Shown in pieces: positions 8,594-16,277 of a DNA stretch of 42,210 nt. The DNA comes from Hyphomicrobium sp. (lineage in GTDB: Bacteria; Pseudomonadota; Alphaproteobacteria; Rhizobiales; Hyphomicrobiaceae). Numbering within the stretch: position 1 is the first letter of the stretch; each line of letters starts with the position of its first letter. The stretch lies in the NCBI GenBank assembly GCA_002928955.1, contig PERT01000029.1:1-42210 (forward strand), given 5' to 3'. The translations under genes were made by a program, and so were the position numbers. The notes under the pieces are model-generated. The model searched no databases, had not been told where the DNA came from, and worked only from the letters and a program-made list of their open reading frames with translations.

Positions 8594-9169
8594 TCAACCC
8601 TTTGCGCGCGGCTCGGATCGCCACGCCTCGACCTTGTCCAACAGCCAGCTCCAGGCCTCCAGTTCGGCCGATCCTGCAGTCTTGGCGATGGCGATGTCGA
8701 GGTATGCAATCTCATTCTCGACTTTCTCTGGCGGAAGCCTGTCGAGCCGCGTCACCAGAACCGCAAGTTCGAGCACGGCGGCCTGTGCCCGGTTGAACCC
8801 GGCCCACGGCTGGTGGCTCGCCACGTGTACGCGCCGGCAGAAGAACCGTGGCCGTTGGACTTCCTCAACCACACGCTCGACGTGCAATTCCCAATGCGAA
8901 ACGGCGGCCGCAAGTCTGACACCCTTGATTGTCTCGGCACCAACCACCGGCCAAGATTTGCGTCCCGTCACGCAACCGGCGAATACGCGAACGTCGGATG
9001 TATGGCTCGCCACAGCGAACGGATGCCCGCGCAGATTGTCGAGTGTCTTCGAGGGCTTGAACGGCGCAATGACCCAATGCTCACCCTCGGCGATGAGGCC
9101 GAGGGGCGCAATGTGAGGCGCGCCCAACGCGTCAAGTGTCGTTACGATCGTCTCGACGATCAGCGGCAT
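8594..9169 (-). CDS. DUF447 family protein of the H4MPT/methylofuran cluster
   Basis: The 191-residue protein matches DUF447, a family found in methanogens and in H4MPT-using methylotrophs and related to flavin-reductase-like FMN-binding barrels. Visible blocks are ETIVTTLDALGAPHIAPLG at the start and IAPFKPSKTLDNL after it. Its reaction is unknown to me. The frame opens at 9226, but the ATG at 9169 has ggagga close upstream and matches the family N-terminus. It overlaps the end of the DHPS-like gene by 38 bases in another frame and is the last gene of the minus-strand operon. Confidence 0.87.
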   Translation of the reverse strand: MPLIVETIVTTLDALGAPHIAPLGLIAEGEHWVIAPFKPSKTLDNLRGHPFAVASHTSDVRVFAGCVTGRKSWPVVGAETIKGVRLAAAVSHWELHVERVVEEVQRPRFFCRRVHVASHQPWAGFNRAQAAVLELAVLVTRLDRLPPEKVENEIAYLDIAIAKTAGSAELEAWSWLLDKVEAWRSEPRAKG

Positions 9170-10613
9170 CCCGGTCCTCCCTTTCGTCAGCGGCGGCGGC
9201 TCTCCCACGGGCGGTGTCGCGCGCATCCTTCTTGGCCTTGAGGGTCGCAGCTTCCGGCGCGTGCCGCGTCAGGTTCTCGCTGCGTCTTTCGGCGGCGACA
9301 CCCCAGTGGAGCGGGTTGTCTTGTGCATAGCGCTTGCCGAGCTGCCACGCAGTCTCCGCCTTGGCCAGTTCGTAGCCCAGGTAGAATGCGTGCGGGCCAT
9401 CGTGATCGACGCCGAGCTTGGCGTAGAGTTCGAAAGGATCCGTCGCAAGCTGGTGGCCGTCACGGTTGTAGATGTGGATGCCGTCCGCCGTCACCTCGAT
9501 GCGGAAATTGAGATCGCGCAATCCAGCGGCGTGTTCGCGCACCTCGGCCGCCGACGCCGGGAAAGGCCGCAAATCGTGCAGCGAAAGCAACCCTCCGTCG
9601 TACCCTTTTGGCAGGCTCTGGTCTTCACGGGCGCGGAACATCACGCGACGGGCCGCATCGTGCTCCTCGACGGTGCGGCGGGTATGCGGCGAGACCTGAA
9701 CGACGAGCACGTTCTGTATTCGAAGCTCGGAGCAGATGCCGAGCAGCATGGCGGTGAGGCCCTGGCTGTCCACATCCGTCAACTCGGTCAAATTGCCCGT
9801 GCCCATCAGAATTTCGACATCGGGACGCAACCGGCGCAGCTCGGCATAACGCTCCAGCGAAACCGAAAAACCAAAATGAATGGGATCGAGAATGGGGTCG
9901 GCAATGTGGGCTAGCCCCATAGCCTTGGCCTTGTCGATGGCGCGCACGAGCGAAGCGAGATCGCCATGGGGTTTCGGCACCAGGATCGGCACGCACGCGG
10001 TTCCCGCCACGGCGTCCAGGGTGGTTTCATCCAGGCTCAGCACGTAGTCGGCGCCGGCCAGCGCACCCCGGCGCAACTCCGCGATATCGCCGCTGTCGAC
10101 GCTGACGCGATGGCCCGCGGCCTTCAGCGCCTTGACCGTCTCATCGAGATGCGGGAACGGCGTGTCGGGCTGGCAGCCGACGTCTATGACATCGCCGCCA
10201 GAGGCCGCGAGTTTAGCGGCGCGCTGCACGAGCTCGTCGACGGTGAGTGTCGGCGCCTCAATGATCTCGGCGAAGATGCGGAGATCGTGCCGCGACAAGT
10301 CAGGTGGCGAGCCGCCCTTGCCGAGAAACTGAGGCAGGTCGATCAGCTCGTCCGGCCCGCGTTCGAAAGGAACGCCGAAATGAACGGACAACTTTTCCAG
10401 GTCCATCCGCGAGCGGCCGGGAACAATGACCTTGTCCGCGGCGATCGGACCCTTCAGACGGTTCTTGACGATTCCCTCGGTCATCAGCGCTGCGACCTTG
10501 ATGCCGATGTTGGCCACGCGCCAGGAGCCCTCGGCGAGGTCGAGGCTGCCGATCGTCTTGATGAGGCGCGCTTCGGCAAGCCGCCCTGTCAGGAAGAGGA
10601 GCTTCTGAGCCAT
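9132..10613 (-). CDS. Dihydropteroate-synthase-like protein
   Basis: The 493-residue protein is far longer than folate-pathway DHPS (about 280). It matches the archaeal/methylotroph DHPS-like family: an N-terminal domain of about 140 residues, then a pterin-binding TIM barrel (GGDVIDVGCQPDTPFPHL, RVSVDSGD, ILMGTGNLTELTDVD) and a C-terminal region. It probably joins the pterin to an arylamine such as beta-RFAP in H4MPT synthesis; this is inferred from family and neighbours. The last 35 or so residues are very rich in Arg, Asp, Lys and Ala and coincide in part with the overlap into the DUF447 gene. It starts 25 bases inside the end of the flavoprotein gene. Confidence 0.88.
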   Translation of the reverse strand: MAQKLLFLTGRLAEARLIKTIGSLDLAEGSWRVANIGIKVAALMTEGIVKNRLKGPIAADKVIVPGRSRMDLEKLSVHFGVPFERGPDELIDLPQFLGKGGSPPDLSRHDLRIFAEIIEAPTLTVDELVQRAAKLAASGGDVIDVGCQPDTPFPHLDETVKALKAAGHRVSVDSGDIAELRRGALAGADYVLSLDETTLDAVAGTACVPILVPKPHGDLASLVRAIDKAKAMGLAHIADPILDPIHFGFSVSLERYAELRRLRPDVEILMGTGNLTELTDVDSQGLTAMLLGICSELRIQNVLVVQVSPHTRRTVEEHDAARRVMFRAREDQSLPKGYDGGLLSLHDLRPFPASAAEVREHAAGLRDLNFRIEVTADGIHIYNRDGHQLATDPFELYAKLGVDHDGPHAFYLGYELAKAETAWQLGKRYAQDNPLHWGVAAERRSENLTRHAPEAATLKAKKDARDTARGRAAAADEREDRDAADRRDDRNDT

Positions 10614-11149
10614 TGGAGCCGCGCCTCGACCGCGGCTTCGAGGTCGGCGATGGTCTCGACCACACGCGTGTCCTCGAAGAGTTTGAGCTTCTCGGTGTTG
10701 TCGAGATCAATGCGCCGCGGATAGACCTTGACCATTCCTTTCGGCGCTTCGGTGTCCATCTCGGGCGCGGTATCGCAGGCAAACACGATGGTCGGCACGC
10801 GACACTTGCCCGCCTGCGCGAAAACGTTCGTCGCCAGATTATCGGAAATCCCGTAGACGCATTTCGCGACGGTGTTGGACGTTGCCGGCGCGACAATCAG
10901 CGTATGATACACGCCGTAGTAAAACCCGCCGACCGGGGCGGCACTCGCCGTCGTGTCCTTGAAGACGCGGGTCGTCGGCGGCAGATCCATCTCCTGCTTG
11001 TACATCCGCAGGACCTCGGCGGCGGCCTTCGACACGAACACGTCGAGAGCCGGTAATCGGCGCATGATCTCAATGCTCTCCTTGAAGAAGTGCCCCGAGC
11101 CTGTCAGCGCCCAACCGAAGCGCGGTTTTTCGAAATCTACTTTGGTCAT
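10589..11149 (-). CDS. Archaeal-type flavoprotein, DmrB-like
   Basis: The 186-residue protein belongs to the flavoprotein family of archaeal dihydromethanopterin reductase DmrB. It has FGWALTGSGHFFKES (residues 11-25) and APATSNTVAKC (87-97), the FMN-binding segments of this Rossmann-like fold. A role in reducing dihydro-H4MPT to H4MPT is inferred; methylotrophs can also use a DHFR-like DmrA for that step. The frame is open up to a GTG at 11224 that overlaps the mfnE stop, but the ATG at 11149 gives the family N-terminus. No clear ribosome-binding site precedes it, so the start is uncertain. Confidence 0.85.
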   Translation of the reverse strand: MTKVDFEKPRFGWALTGSGHFFKESIEIMRRLPALDVFVSKAAAEVLRMYKQEMDLPPTTRVFKDTTASAAPVGGFYYGVYHTLIVAPATSNTVAKCVYGISDNLATNVFAQAGKCRVPTIVFACDTAPEMDTEAPKGMVKVYPRRIDLDNTEKLKLFEDTRVVETIADLEAAVEARLQWLRSSSS

Positions 11150-11210
11150 GTCGGCGCGATAGCACGGCGATGCGCCAGCGTCGACGTTCTTTGGCGAAAG
11201 CATCTCGACG

Positions 11211-11885
11211 TCAACACGCCGCACGAGGTTGCATGTCCGCTTCGACCAGTGCGGCCAGCCGCTCTTCGTCGCCCCGGCCTATGATACTCCAAGCCAGCCC
11301 CGCGCTAGCGACGATCGGCCCAAACATCGGGTCCACCACCTCGTCGCGCATCAGTTGCTCAGCGCCGGCACCCGCCGTCATGCCGACGGACTTGACCAGC
11401 ACGACACGCCCGGCGCCGATTTTAGCGCCGAGCCAGGCGGCGAGCCCGTCCGACGTGATCGTCCAGTCTTGGGGCAGATCCGGCGCGGCGTCCAGCATCG
11501 GCAGCGGCTGCCAGACCGGGATCATTCCATTGTCGATGCTACGCGCCAGATCGTCCAGGCTCCAAGCCAGGATCATGCGGCTGGGTCCTGGCTGGAGATC
11601 GACGATCACCGAGGCCATCTGGTGCATGGCCAGGAGTGCCATGCGGTGGGCGGCCGGGTCCGATAGGCCGAGACGTATTTGCGCGGAGCGTACACTGTCG
11701 GCGAACACGCCGCCGCCCGGCACGATGACCACTGGTCGGCCGGCACGGGCTAGGATCTCCAACAGCGCACCGCACCGCAGACGGGCATCCGTTCCCGCCC
11801 ATTGGAAAAGGCTACCGCCCAACTTGACCACGATCGGGCCCGAAACGTTGCCGCCCCCCCCATGCCTTGCCGCTTCGGACACCAC
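11211..11885 (-). CDS. mfnE: Amino-acid-kinase family protein, MfnE-like
   Basis: The 224-residue product has the amino-acid-kinase fold: VVKLGGSLF near the N-terminus, VVIVPGGGVFAD for nucleotide binding, and DWTITSDGLAAWLGAKIGA in the C-terminal half. Archaeal MfnE phosphorylates aminomethyl-furan-methyl phosphate to the diphosphate used by MfnF. With mfnB two genes away, this role is the best call, although uridylate or acetylglutamate kinases share the fold. GTG at 11885 lies 3 bases after the folB stop. Confidence 0.85.
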   Translation of the reverse strand: MVSEAARHGGGGNVSGPIVVKLGGSLFQWAGTDARLRCGALLEILARAGRPVVIVPGGGVFADSVRSAQIRLGLSDPAAHRMALLAMHQMASVIVDLQPGPSRMILAWSLDDLARSIDNGMIPVWQPLPMLDAAPDLPQDWTITSDGLAAWLGAKIGAGRVVLVKSVGMTAGAGAEQLMRDEVVDPMFGPIVASAGLAWSIIGRGDEERLAALVEADMQPRAAC

Positions 11886-11888
11886 GCG

Positions 11889-12293
11889 TCAACGCTCCCG
11901 ATAGATCTCGACGCCGCGCTTCGGCCCGCGCTCGAGCTTTTCGAGCCGGATCCGGACAGACACGATGCGTTGCTCTTTCAGGCAGTGGACGGCGAGACGT
12001 TCGGCGAACGTTTCGACGAGCTCGATGTGGCCTTGGCGGGAGATCGCAACAATGCCATCGATGATATCGGCGTAGGAGGGCACCTCGGCAATGTCATCGA
12101 CCAGGCTTTTCACGTCTGGCGAAAGGTAGGCTTCTACCGTGAAGCTGATCTTTTGCGTGACACCTTTTTCCTCGGCGTAGACACCGATATGGCAATCGAC
12201 GACGAAGTCGCGGACGAAAATGAAGTCGCGACCGCCGTCGCATGTCGCGGCCGCTGTCCGCATTGGCTCGTTGTGCGTTTGCGATGCATTCAT
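11889..12293 (-). CDS. folB: Dihydroneopterin aldolase-like protein
   Basis: FolB-type enzymes cleave dihydroneopterin to hydroxymethyl-dihydropterin, feeding the DHPS-type step. The 134-residue protein shows FIFVRDFVVDCHIGVYAEEKG and EIYRER at the end, and the typical T-fold length. The ATG at 12293 overlaps the mfnB stop by 4 bases (ATGA), and I choose it over an internal ATG ten codons later. Its place among H4MPT genes suggests it serves H4MPT rather than folate, which is inference. Confidence 0.88.
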   Translation of the reverse strand: MNASQTHNEPMRTAAATCDGGRDFIFVRDFVVDCHIGVYAEEKGVTQKISFTVEAYLSPDVKSLVDDIAEVPSYADIIDGIVAISRQGHIELVETFAERLAVHCLKEQRIVSVRIRLEKLERGPKRGVEIYRER

Positions 12294-13036
12294 GCGGATG
12301 TCGGGTCCAAGTTCGGGGCCACCGGCCGCTTTGCAACGCGCGCGGCGAAAAGCGCGTCTCTTACCGCGACCAGACGTGCGGCGTCCAGCCTGCCGCGACG
12401 ATCGTGGCCCCCGCAAAGGGCGCCGCGAAAGCCCAAAATATCGGGATCGAGCTCGGCCAGGGCTTGAATATGTTCGACCCGGAGCGAACCGGCCAGACCG
12501 GCGAACAAGCCTTGCAGCCGTGCGTTCGCGACAAATTCGCCAAGTGTGCCGACGCCTGCCACATCCAACAGTGATTGACCGGACTTCCGGGCGGTGTCGA
12601 CCATGACGCCTGCGAACCCCGCGTCCGCCAGCGCATCGACCAGCGCGAAGTCGGGATCGCGGTCGGCAAGGAGCACACCTACGAGTCGCGCGCGGCCGAG
12701 TGATAGGCGTCCGACCGCCACGATGGCGGCCCGCGCATCGAGGCCTGGGAAGATACCGATCTTGATGTATTCAACTCCGGTTTCGGCCATCTCCAAGACC
12801 GGGCCTGACCAGGCTGCGGCCTCGGCAGGCAGGTCGCCGATCGTGGCGCTGACCGGAATGTCGCGCGGGACGGCTGCGCGAATGTCGCGCACGACGGCGA
12901 CGCCCAGAGCGCCAAGCGCTCCCAGCCCGGGATCCTTGCAGTCGATGATGCCGGCGCCGCCTGACACCGCGATGTTGGCCTCATCGACGCTGGTCACGCT
13001 GGCCAGGAATTGCGGCGTCACCCGTTGCCGATCCAT
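12290..13036 (-). CDS. mfnB: (5-formylfuran-3-yl)methyl phosphate synthase
   Basis: MfnB builds the furan ring of methanofuran/methylofuran from two molecules of glyceraldehyde 3-phosphate. The TIM-barrel protein of about 248 residues matches the family (DUF556): IIDCKDPGLGALGA with a lysine near position 34, VEYIKIG with a lysine near 92, and VMVDTARKSG with Asp near 147 and Lys near 151, corresponding to the family's catalytic residues. The start is ATG at 13036 or GTG at 13039; both overlap the stop of the ABC ATPase gene, so translation is probably coupled to the transporter. Confidence 0.92.
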   Translation of the reverse strand: MDRQRVTPQFLASVTSVDEANIAVSGGAGIIDCKDPGLGALGALGVAVVRDIRAAVPRDIPVSATIGDLPAEAAAWSGPVLEMAETGVEYIKIGIFPGLDARAAIVAVGRLSLGRARLVGVLLADRDPDFALVDALADAGFAGVMVDTARKSGQSLLDVAGVGTLGEFVANARLQGLFAGLAGSLRVEHIQALAELDPDILGFRGALCGGHDRRGRLDAARLVAVRDALFAARVAKRPVAPNLDPTSA

Positions 13037-13764
13037 CACGAGGCGCCAAAAATGCGGTTCTGTTCGAGGCGAACAGCCTCGCTGTCGCGGCGCTGCTGGC
13101 GTGTGAGGCCAACATCGAAATCATCGAGGCGGGTGGCGGCACCGCCCCCGAGGCGCAGAATTCGCGTGGCCAGCATCACCGCCTCGGTACGATCGTGCGT
13201 GACGAACAGAACGGTAGTGCGGACGCGATGCCAGAGGTCGATGAGCAGCTGCCGCAGCTCTTGGGCTGTCGGATCGTCCAACGACACGAACGGCTCGTCC
13301 ATCAACAGGAGATCGGGCTCCTGAACGAACCCGCGCACCAGCGCCACGCGCCGCTGCATGCCGAGCGACAACCGCTCGGGATAGGCATTGACCTTGTCAG
13401 TCAACCCGACGCGCTCGACGAGCCCGGCGATGTTGGCACGGCGCGGATCGCCCTCGGGCAGCGACAGTGCGATGTTGTCGTAGACCGTCCGCCACGGCAA
13501 CAGCCGCGGGGTCTGGAACACGAACGTCTTACGCCTGACCCAGTTGCCGAGATCGATGGCGCCTTCGAAATCAGTGTCGAGGCCGGCGACGATGTTGAGC
13601 AGCGTCGACTTCCCGCAACCTGATGGCCCGGTGAGAACCACGAACGATCGCGGCTCGATCGAAACGTCAAGATCCTCGATCACCAGATTAGCGCCCTGCG
13701 CGCCGACGGCAGGGAACTCTTTTCGCGCTATCCGGATCCGCAGTCGGTCGCTCACCTCCTCCAT
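13036..13764 (-). CDS. ABC importer ATPase, NitT/TauT type
   Basis: The 242-residue ATPase has Walker A GPSGCGKST (residues 46-54), a Q-loop at about 84 (FVFQTPRLLPW), Walker B LLLMDEP (152-158) and the switch VTHDRTEA. The signature reads LSLGMQRR, whereas the nitrate/taurine group usually has LSGGMxQR, so its second glycine is replaced by leucine. It pairs with the permease and binding protein just upstream and overlaps mfnB downstream. The substrate is not known. Confidence 0.9.
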   Translation of the reverse strand: MEEVSDRLRIRIARKEFPAVGAQGANLVIEDLDVSIEPRSFVVLTGPSGCGKSTLLNIVAGLDTDFEGAIDLGNWVRRKTFVFQTPRLLPWRTVYDNIALSLPEGDPRRANIAGLVERVGLTDKVNAYPERLSLGMQRRVALVRGFVQEPDLLLMDEPFVSLDDPTAQELRQLLIDLWHRVRTTVLFVTHDRTEAVMLATRILRLGGGAATRLDDFDVGLTRQQRRDSEAVRLEQNRIFGAS

Positions 13765-14576
13765 CGGTTCAACCTCGTCTCGAGCGGCTGGAGGATACCG
13801 ATTTCAATGAGCTGGACGACAATGATGAAGGCAATGGCGTAGGCCAGAATCATCGCGACGTCGAACAGCTGGAAGCCGATGCCGAGCTGATAGCCGACAC
13901 CGTTGGAACGGCCAAGCAATTCGACCACCAACACGATTTTCCAGACGATGGCGAGCCCACCGCGCGCAGCGGCGATAAGAAATGGCGCCAATTGCGGCAG
14001 CGTCACATGCCGCAACGTCTTCCAGCGACCGAAGTTGTAGACCTCGGCCATTTCAGCGAGATCCCGGCTTAGACTTCGCGCGCCTTCGCGGACGGTCACC
14101 GCCACGTTGGGGATCTTGTTGATCGCCACTGCCATGATCGCGGCGGTCTCCGTGAGGCCGAGCCAGACGTAGCACAGGATGATCACCACCAGCGCCGGCA
14201 GGTTCAAAAAGAAGATCAGCCAGCTGTCGAAGAAGCGGTCGGCACCTTTCATACGGCCGAGTGCGATGCCGATCACCGAGCCCAGGAACATTGCGATCGG
14301 GAAGCTGACGGCCACGCGACCGAGTGTCGCCAGCACGTGCGTCTGCAGCGCACCCGAACGGAACTCGCGGACCATCGTCGCCGCGACTTCACTCGGGCCT
14401 GGGAACGTGCGTGCCTTGCCGGCGTAAGCCGCGACGAGCGCCGCGACTTCCCATAGCAGCACGAGCGCCGCAAGCGACAAGACCGGCCAGATCAGGCGGC
14501 CCGAGCGGAACCGACCGAGCCGTGAGGCACTATGTTCCTGCGATGTGGAAGAGCTCGCCATCGAATTTTGTGCCAC
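13752..14576 (-). CDS. ABC importer permease, NitT/TauT type
   Basis: This is a BinPDT-type inner-membrane permease of about 274 residues with around six hydrophobic segments. The EAA loop lies in the SLSRDLAEMAEVYNFGRW segment, followed by LPQLAPFLIAAARGG. It forms the membrane channel for the neighbouring ATPase and binding protein. The start is GTG at 14576 or ATG at 14561; both lie within the end of the binding-protein gene and neither has a strong ribosome-binding site. It overlaps the ATPase by 13 bases. Confidence 0.9.
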   Translation of the reverse strand: MAQNSMASSSTSQEHSASRLGRFRSGRLIWPVLSLAALVLLWEVAALVAAYAGKARTFPGPSEVAATMVREFRSGALQTHVLATLGRVAVSFPIAMFLGSVIGIALGRMKGADRFFDSWLIFFLNLPALVVIILCYVWLGLTETAAIMAVAINKIPNVAVTVREGARSLSRDLAEMAEVYNFGRWKTLRHVTLPQLAPFLIAAARGGLAIVWKIVLVVELLGRSNGVGYQLGIGFQLFDVAMILAYAIAFIIVVQLIEIGILQPLETRLNRWRR

Positions 14577-15516
14577 TGCCGATCACGTCTTTCGAACCGA
14601 GCCCGATCAGGAGTTCGGTCAACTTTCCGGCGGCGGACGTTTCTGCCGCTGTCCAAGCCCCGGGAATCCCAGCCCTATAGTAATCGCGAATGGCGGTAAA
14701 CTCAGCATCGCTCTGCGGTTTGACCAGATCGCGTATCCTAACCCACGCCGCATCATCTTTCCGGAGAACGACGTTGGCACCGGCTGCGGCCTTCAGGAAG
14801 CCCGCGAGTTCCGCACCCTTTTTGGCCGCAAGCTCCTCCTTCCAGATATATCCCACGAGTGCGGGCGCTGGCTCGACGCCAAGACCCTTCAATACGTCCG
14901 CCATGGTCAGAACTTGCCGGAAGCCTGCACCCGACAGTCGCGCGGCGAAGGTCCAAAAGTTCAGGACCGCGTCGAGGCGTCCGTTCTTGATTTCCTCGGT
15001 CAGCAGCGGAGCGGCGCCGAAAACCGGCGTCACATAGGTCGCGAGATCAACCCCGATCGCCTTCTTGGCATAAGCTCCGAGCAGCACCCAGCTCTTGTCG
15101 ATGGCGGTGCCGGCAATGCCGAGCCTTTTGCCCTTGAGGTCTGCGAGTGACCTGATGGGGCTGTCGTTGGGCACCATCAGCGAACCGAGCGCTGACGAAT
15201 ATGGCGCGAACTTGAGCTTGTCGCCCAACGATCGCTGGCGCAGCGCCCAGGTCCAATCGCTGACGATCATGTCCACTTCCCCCGCGAGCAATGCGACGGG
15301 GCCTGCCTGGTTGGTGGCAATCTCGAGAGTATCCAGTTTGAAGCCATTCGCCGCTTCCAACCCTTCCGCCTTGATGGTGGCAAGAAGCCAGCTCACCGAG
15401 CCGAATTTGAGCGACGCAACCCTAAGCGCACCGGGCTGAGCGTTGACCGGTTGCGGTAGAGCCGCGGCTCCGAGCGTCGCCGTCGTCCCGGCGAGCCATG
15501 TCCGGCGGGTGATCAT
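14530..15516 (-). CDS. ABC importer substrate-binding protein, NMT1/THI5-like
   Basis: The 328-residue precursor begins with a twin-arginine-like or Sec signal (MITRRTWLAGTTATLG, cleavage probably after NAQ). It then shows the two-lobe NitT/TauT/THI5 binding fold: LRVASLKFGSVSWLLATIKAEGL, ALLAGEVDMIVSDWTWALRQ, LADLKGKRLGIAGT. It would capture the substrate in the periplasm for the adjacent permease. Related proteins bind sulfonates, nitrate, thiamine precursors or aromatics. Its fusion into a cofactor operon suggests a precursor or metal ligand, but this is speculation. ATG overlaps the preceding stop by 4 bases. Confidence 0.88.
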   Translation of the reverse strand: MITRRTWLAGTTATLGAAALPQPVNAQPGALRVASLKFGSVSWLLATIKAEGLEAANGFKLDTLEIATNQAGPVALLAGEVDMIVSDWTWALRQRSLGDKLKFAPYSSALGSLMVPNDSPIRSLADLKGKRLGIAGTAIDKSWVLLGAYAKKAIGVDLATYVTPVFGAAPLLTEEIKNGRLDAVLNFWTFAARLSGAGFRQVLTMADVLKGLGVEPAPALVGYIWKEELAAKKGAELAGFLKAAAGANVVLRKDDAAWVRIRDLVKPQSDAEFTAIRDYYRAGIPGAWTAAETSAAGKLTELLIGLGSKDVIGSGTKFDGELFHIAGT

Positions 15517-16037
15517 TTTTGGGAGCCTTCCTCGATCATCCTGTTTTTGATGAGCCGACGTATGCCACGAATCCAGCCGTCGTCGGTGTTCTCGAGAACG
15601 GTGATACCGGCGGTCTTGACCAGTTCGCCGGTCGCAACGCTGCGGACGGCGACCGAGATATTGGCCGCCGATTCAGAACCCTTCTGCACGAGACCGGTAA
15701 GGACCAACGTTGCATCCACCTTCTTGGCCACATCGACCTCGCATCCATTGCACTTGAAGAACGGACTTTGCTTGTCGATTTCGGCCGCTACGGACCCATT
15801 GTCGGTGATCACATAACGCCCCGAAGCCGACAACAGTTTAACGACCTCCTCGGTCATCAGCATAAGTCGCTTCTTCTCGGCCGGCTTGGCGATCGGGATC
15901 CCTTCGAGGGTGTCCTCGACAATGATCTCGAACGGAAAAATAGCGATTTTCTCTGCAGATTGGGCCTTATGGACACAGGCAATGAAGGCCAAGGCCATCG
16001 TTGCAGCCGCAACGGCATAACGTTTACCCAAAGACAT
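15513..16037 (-). CDS. Secreted DUF2380-like protein heading the importer/cofactor operon
   Basis: The 174-residue product has a signal peptide (cleavage probably after AQSA) and resembles the DUF2380 family of secreted proteins: EKIAIFPFEIIVEDTLEG, a CNGC pair in the middle and LVLTGLVQKGS after it. No function is known to me. It is the first gene of the ten-gene minus-strand operon and overlaps the binding-protein gene by 4 bases. The tgggagg ribosome-binding site directly touches the ATG at 16037. A TTG two codons later (16031) has ideal 6-base spacing and could be the real start. Confidence 0.75.
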   Translation of the reverse strand: MSLGKRYAVAAATMALAFIACVHKAQSAEKIAIFPFEIIVEDTLEGIPIAKPAEKKRLMLMTEEVVKLLSASGRYVITDNGSVAAEIDKQSPFFKCNGCEVDVAKKVDATLVLTGLVQKGSESAANISVAVRSVATGELVKTAGITVLENTDDGWIRGIRRLIKNRMIEEGSQK

Positions 16038-16277
16038 CCTCCCATATTCAACCTGTCCACGGGAACGGGGTGGTGAGACCGATCCACGATGGCCGGGTTA
16101 CGAGCTAGGTGCGATCGGTGACCAGTTGTCCGCAAGTGTCGCGACGCCACACACCCTTATCGCATATTCACGTTTCCGTGAGCGTGTGCCGCTTGACTTT
16201 GCTTCCCGCACATCTGATTTGTGAGGAGCAAACGTAACTATGTTACACTTGTTGAACTTCCACCTGGGGGAGGACCT
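16038..16277. promoter_or_regulatory. Divergent promoter region between the cofactor operon and lutA
   Basis: These 240 bases separate two divergent operons and hold no gene. A short inverted repeat, gtaac-tat-gttac, lies at 16234-16246, about 32 bases before the lutA start. It could be an operator or part of the promoter. A ttgact that could be a -35 box lies shortly upstream of it. These are visual matches only. Confidence 0.35.
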
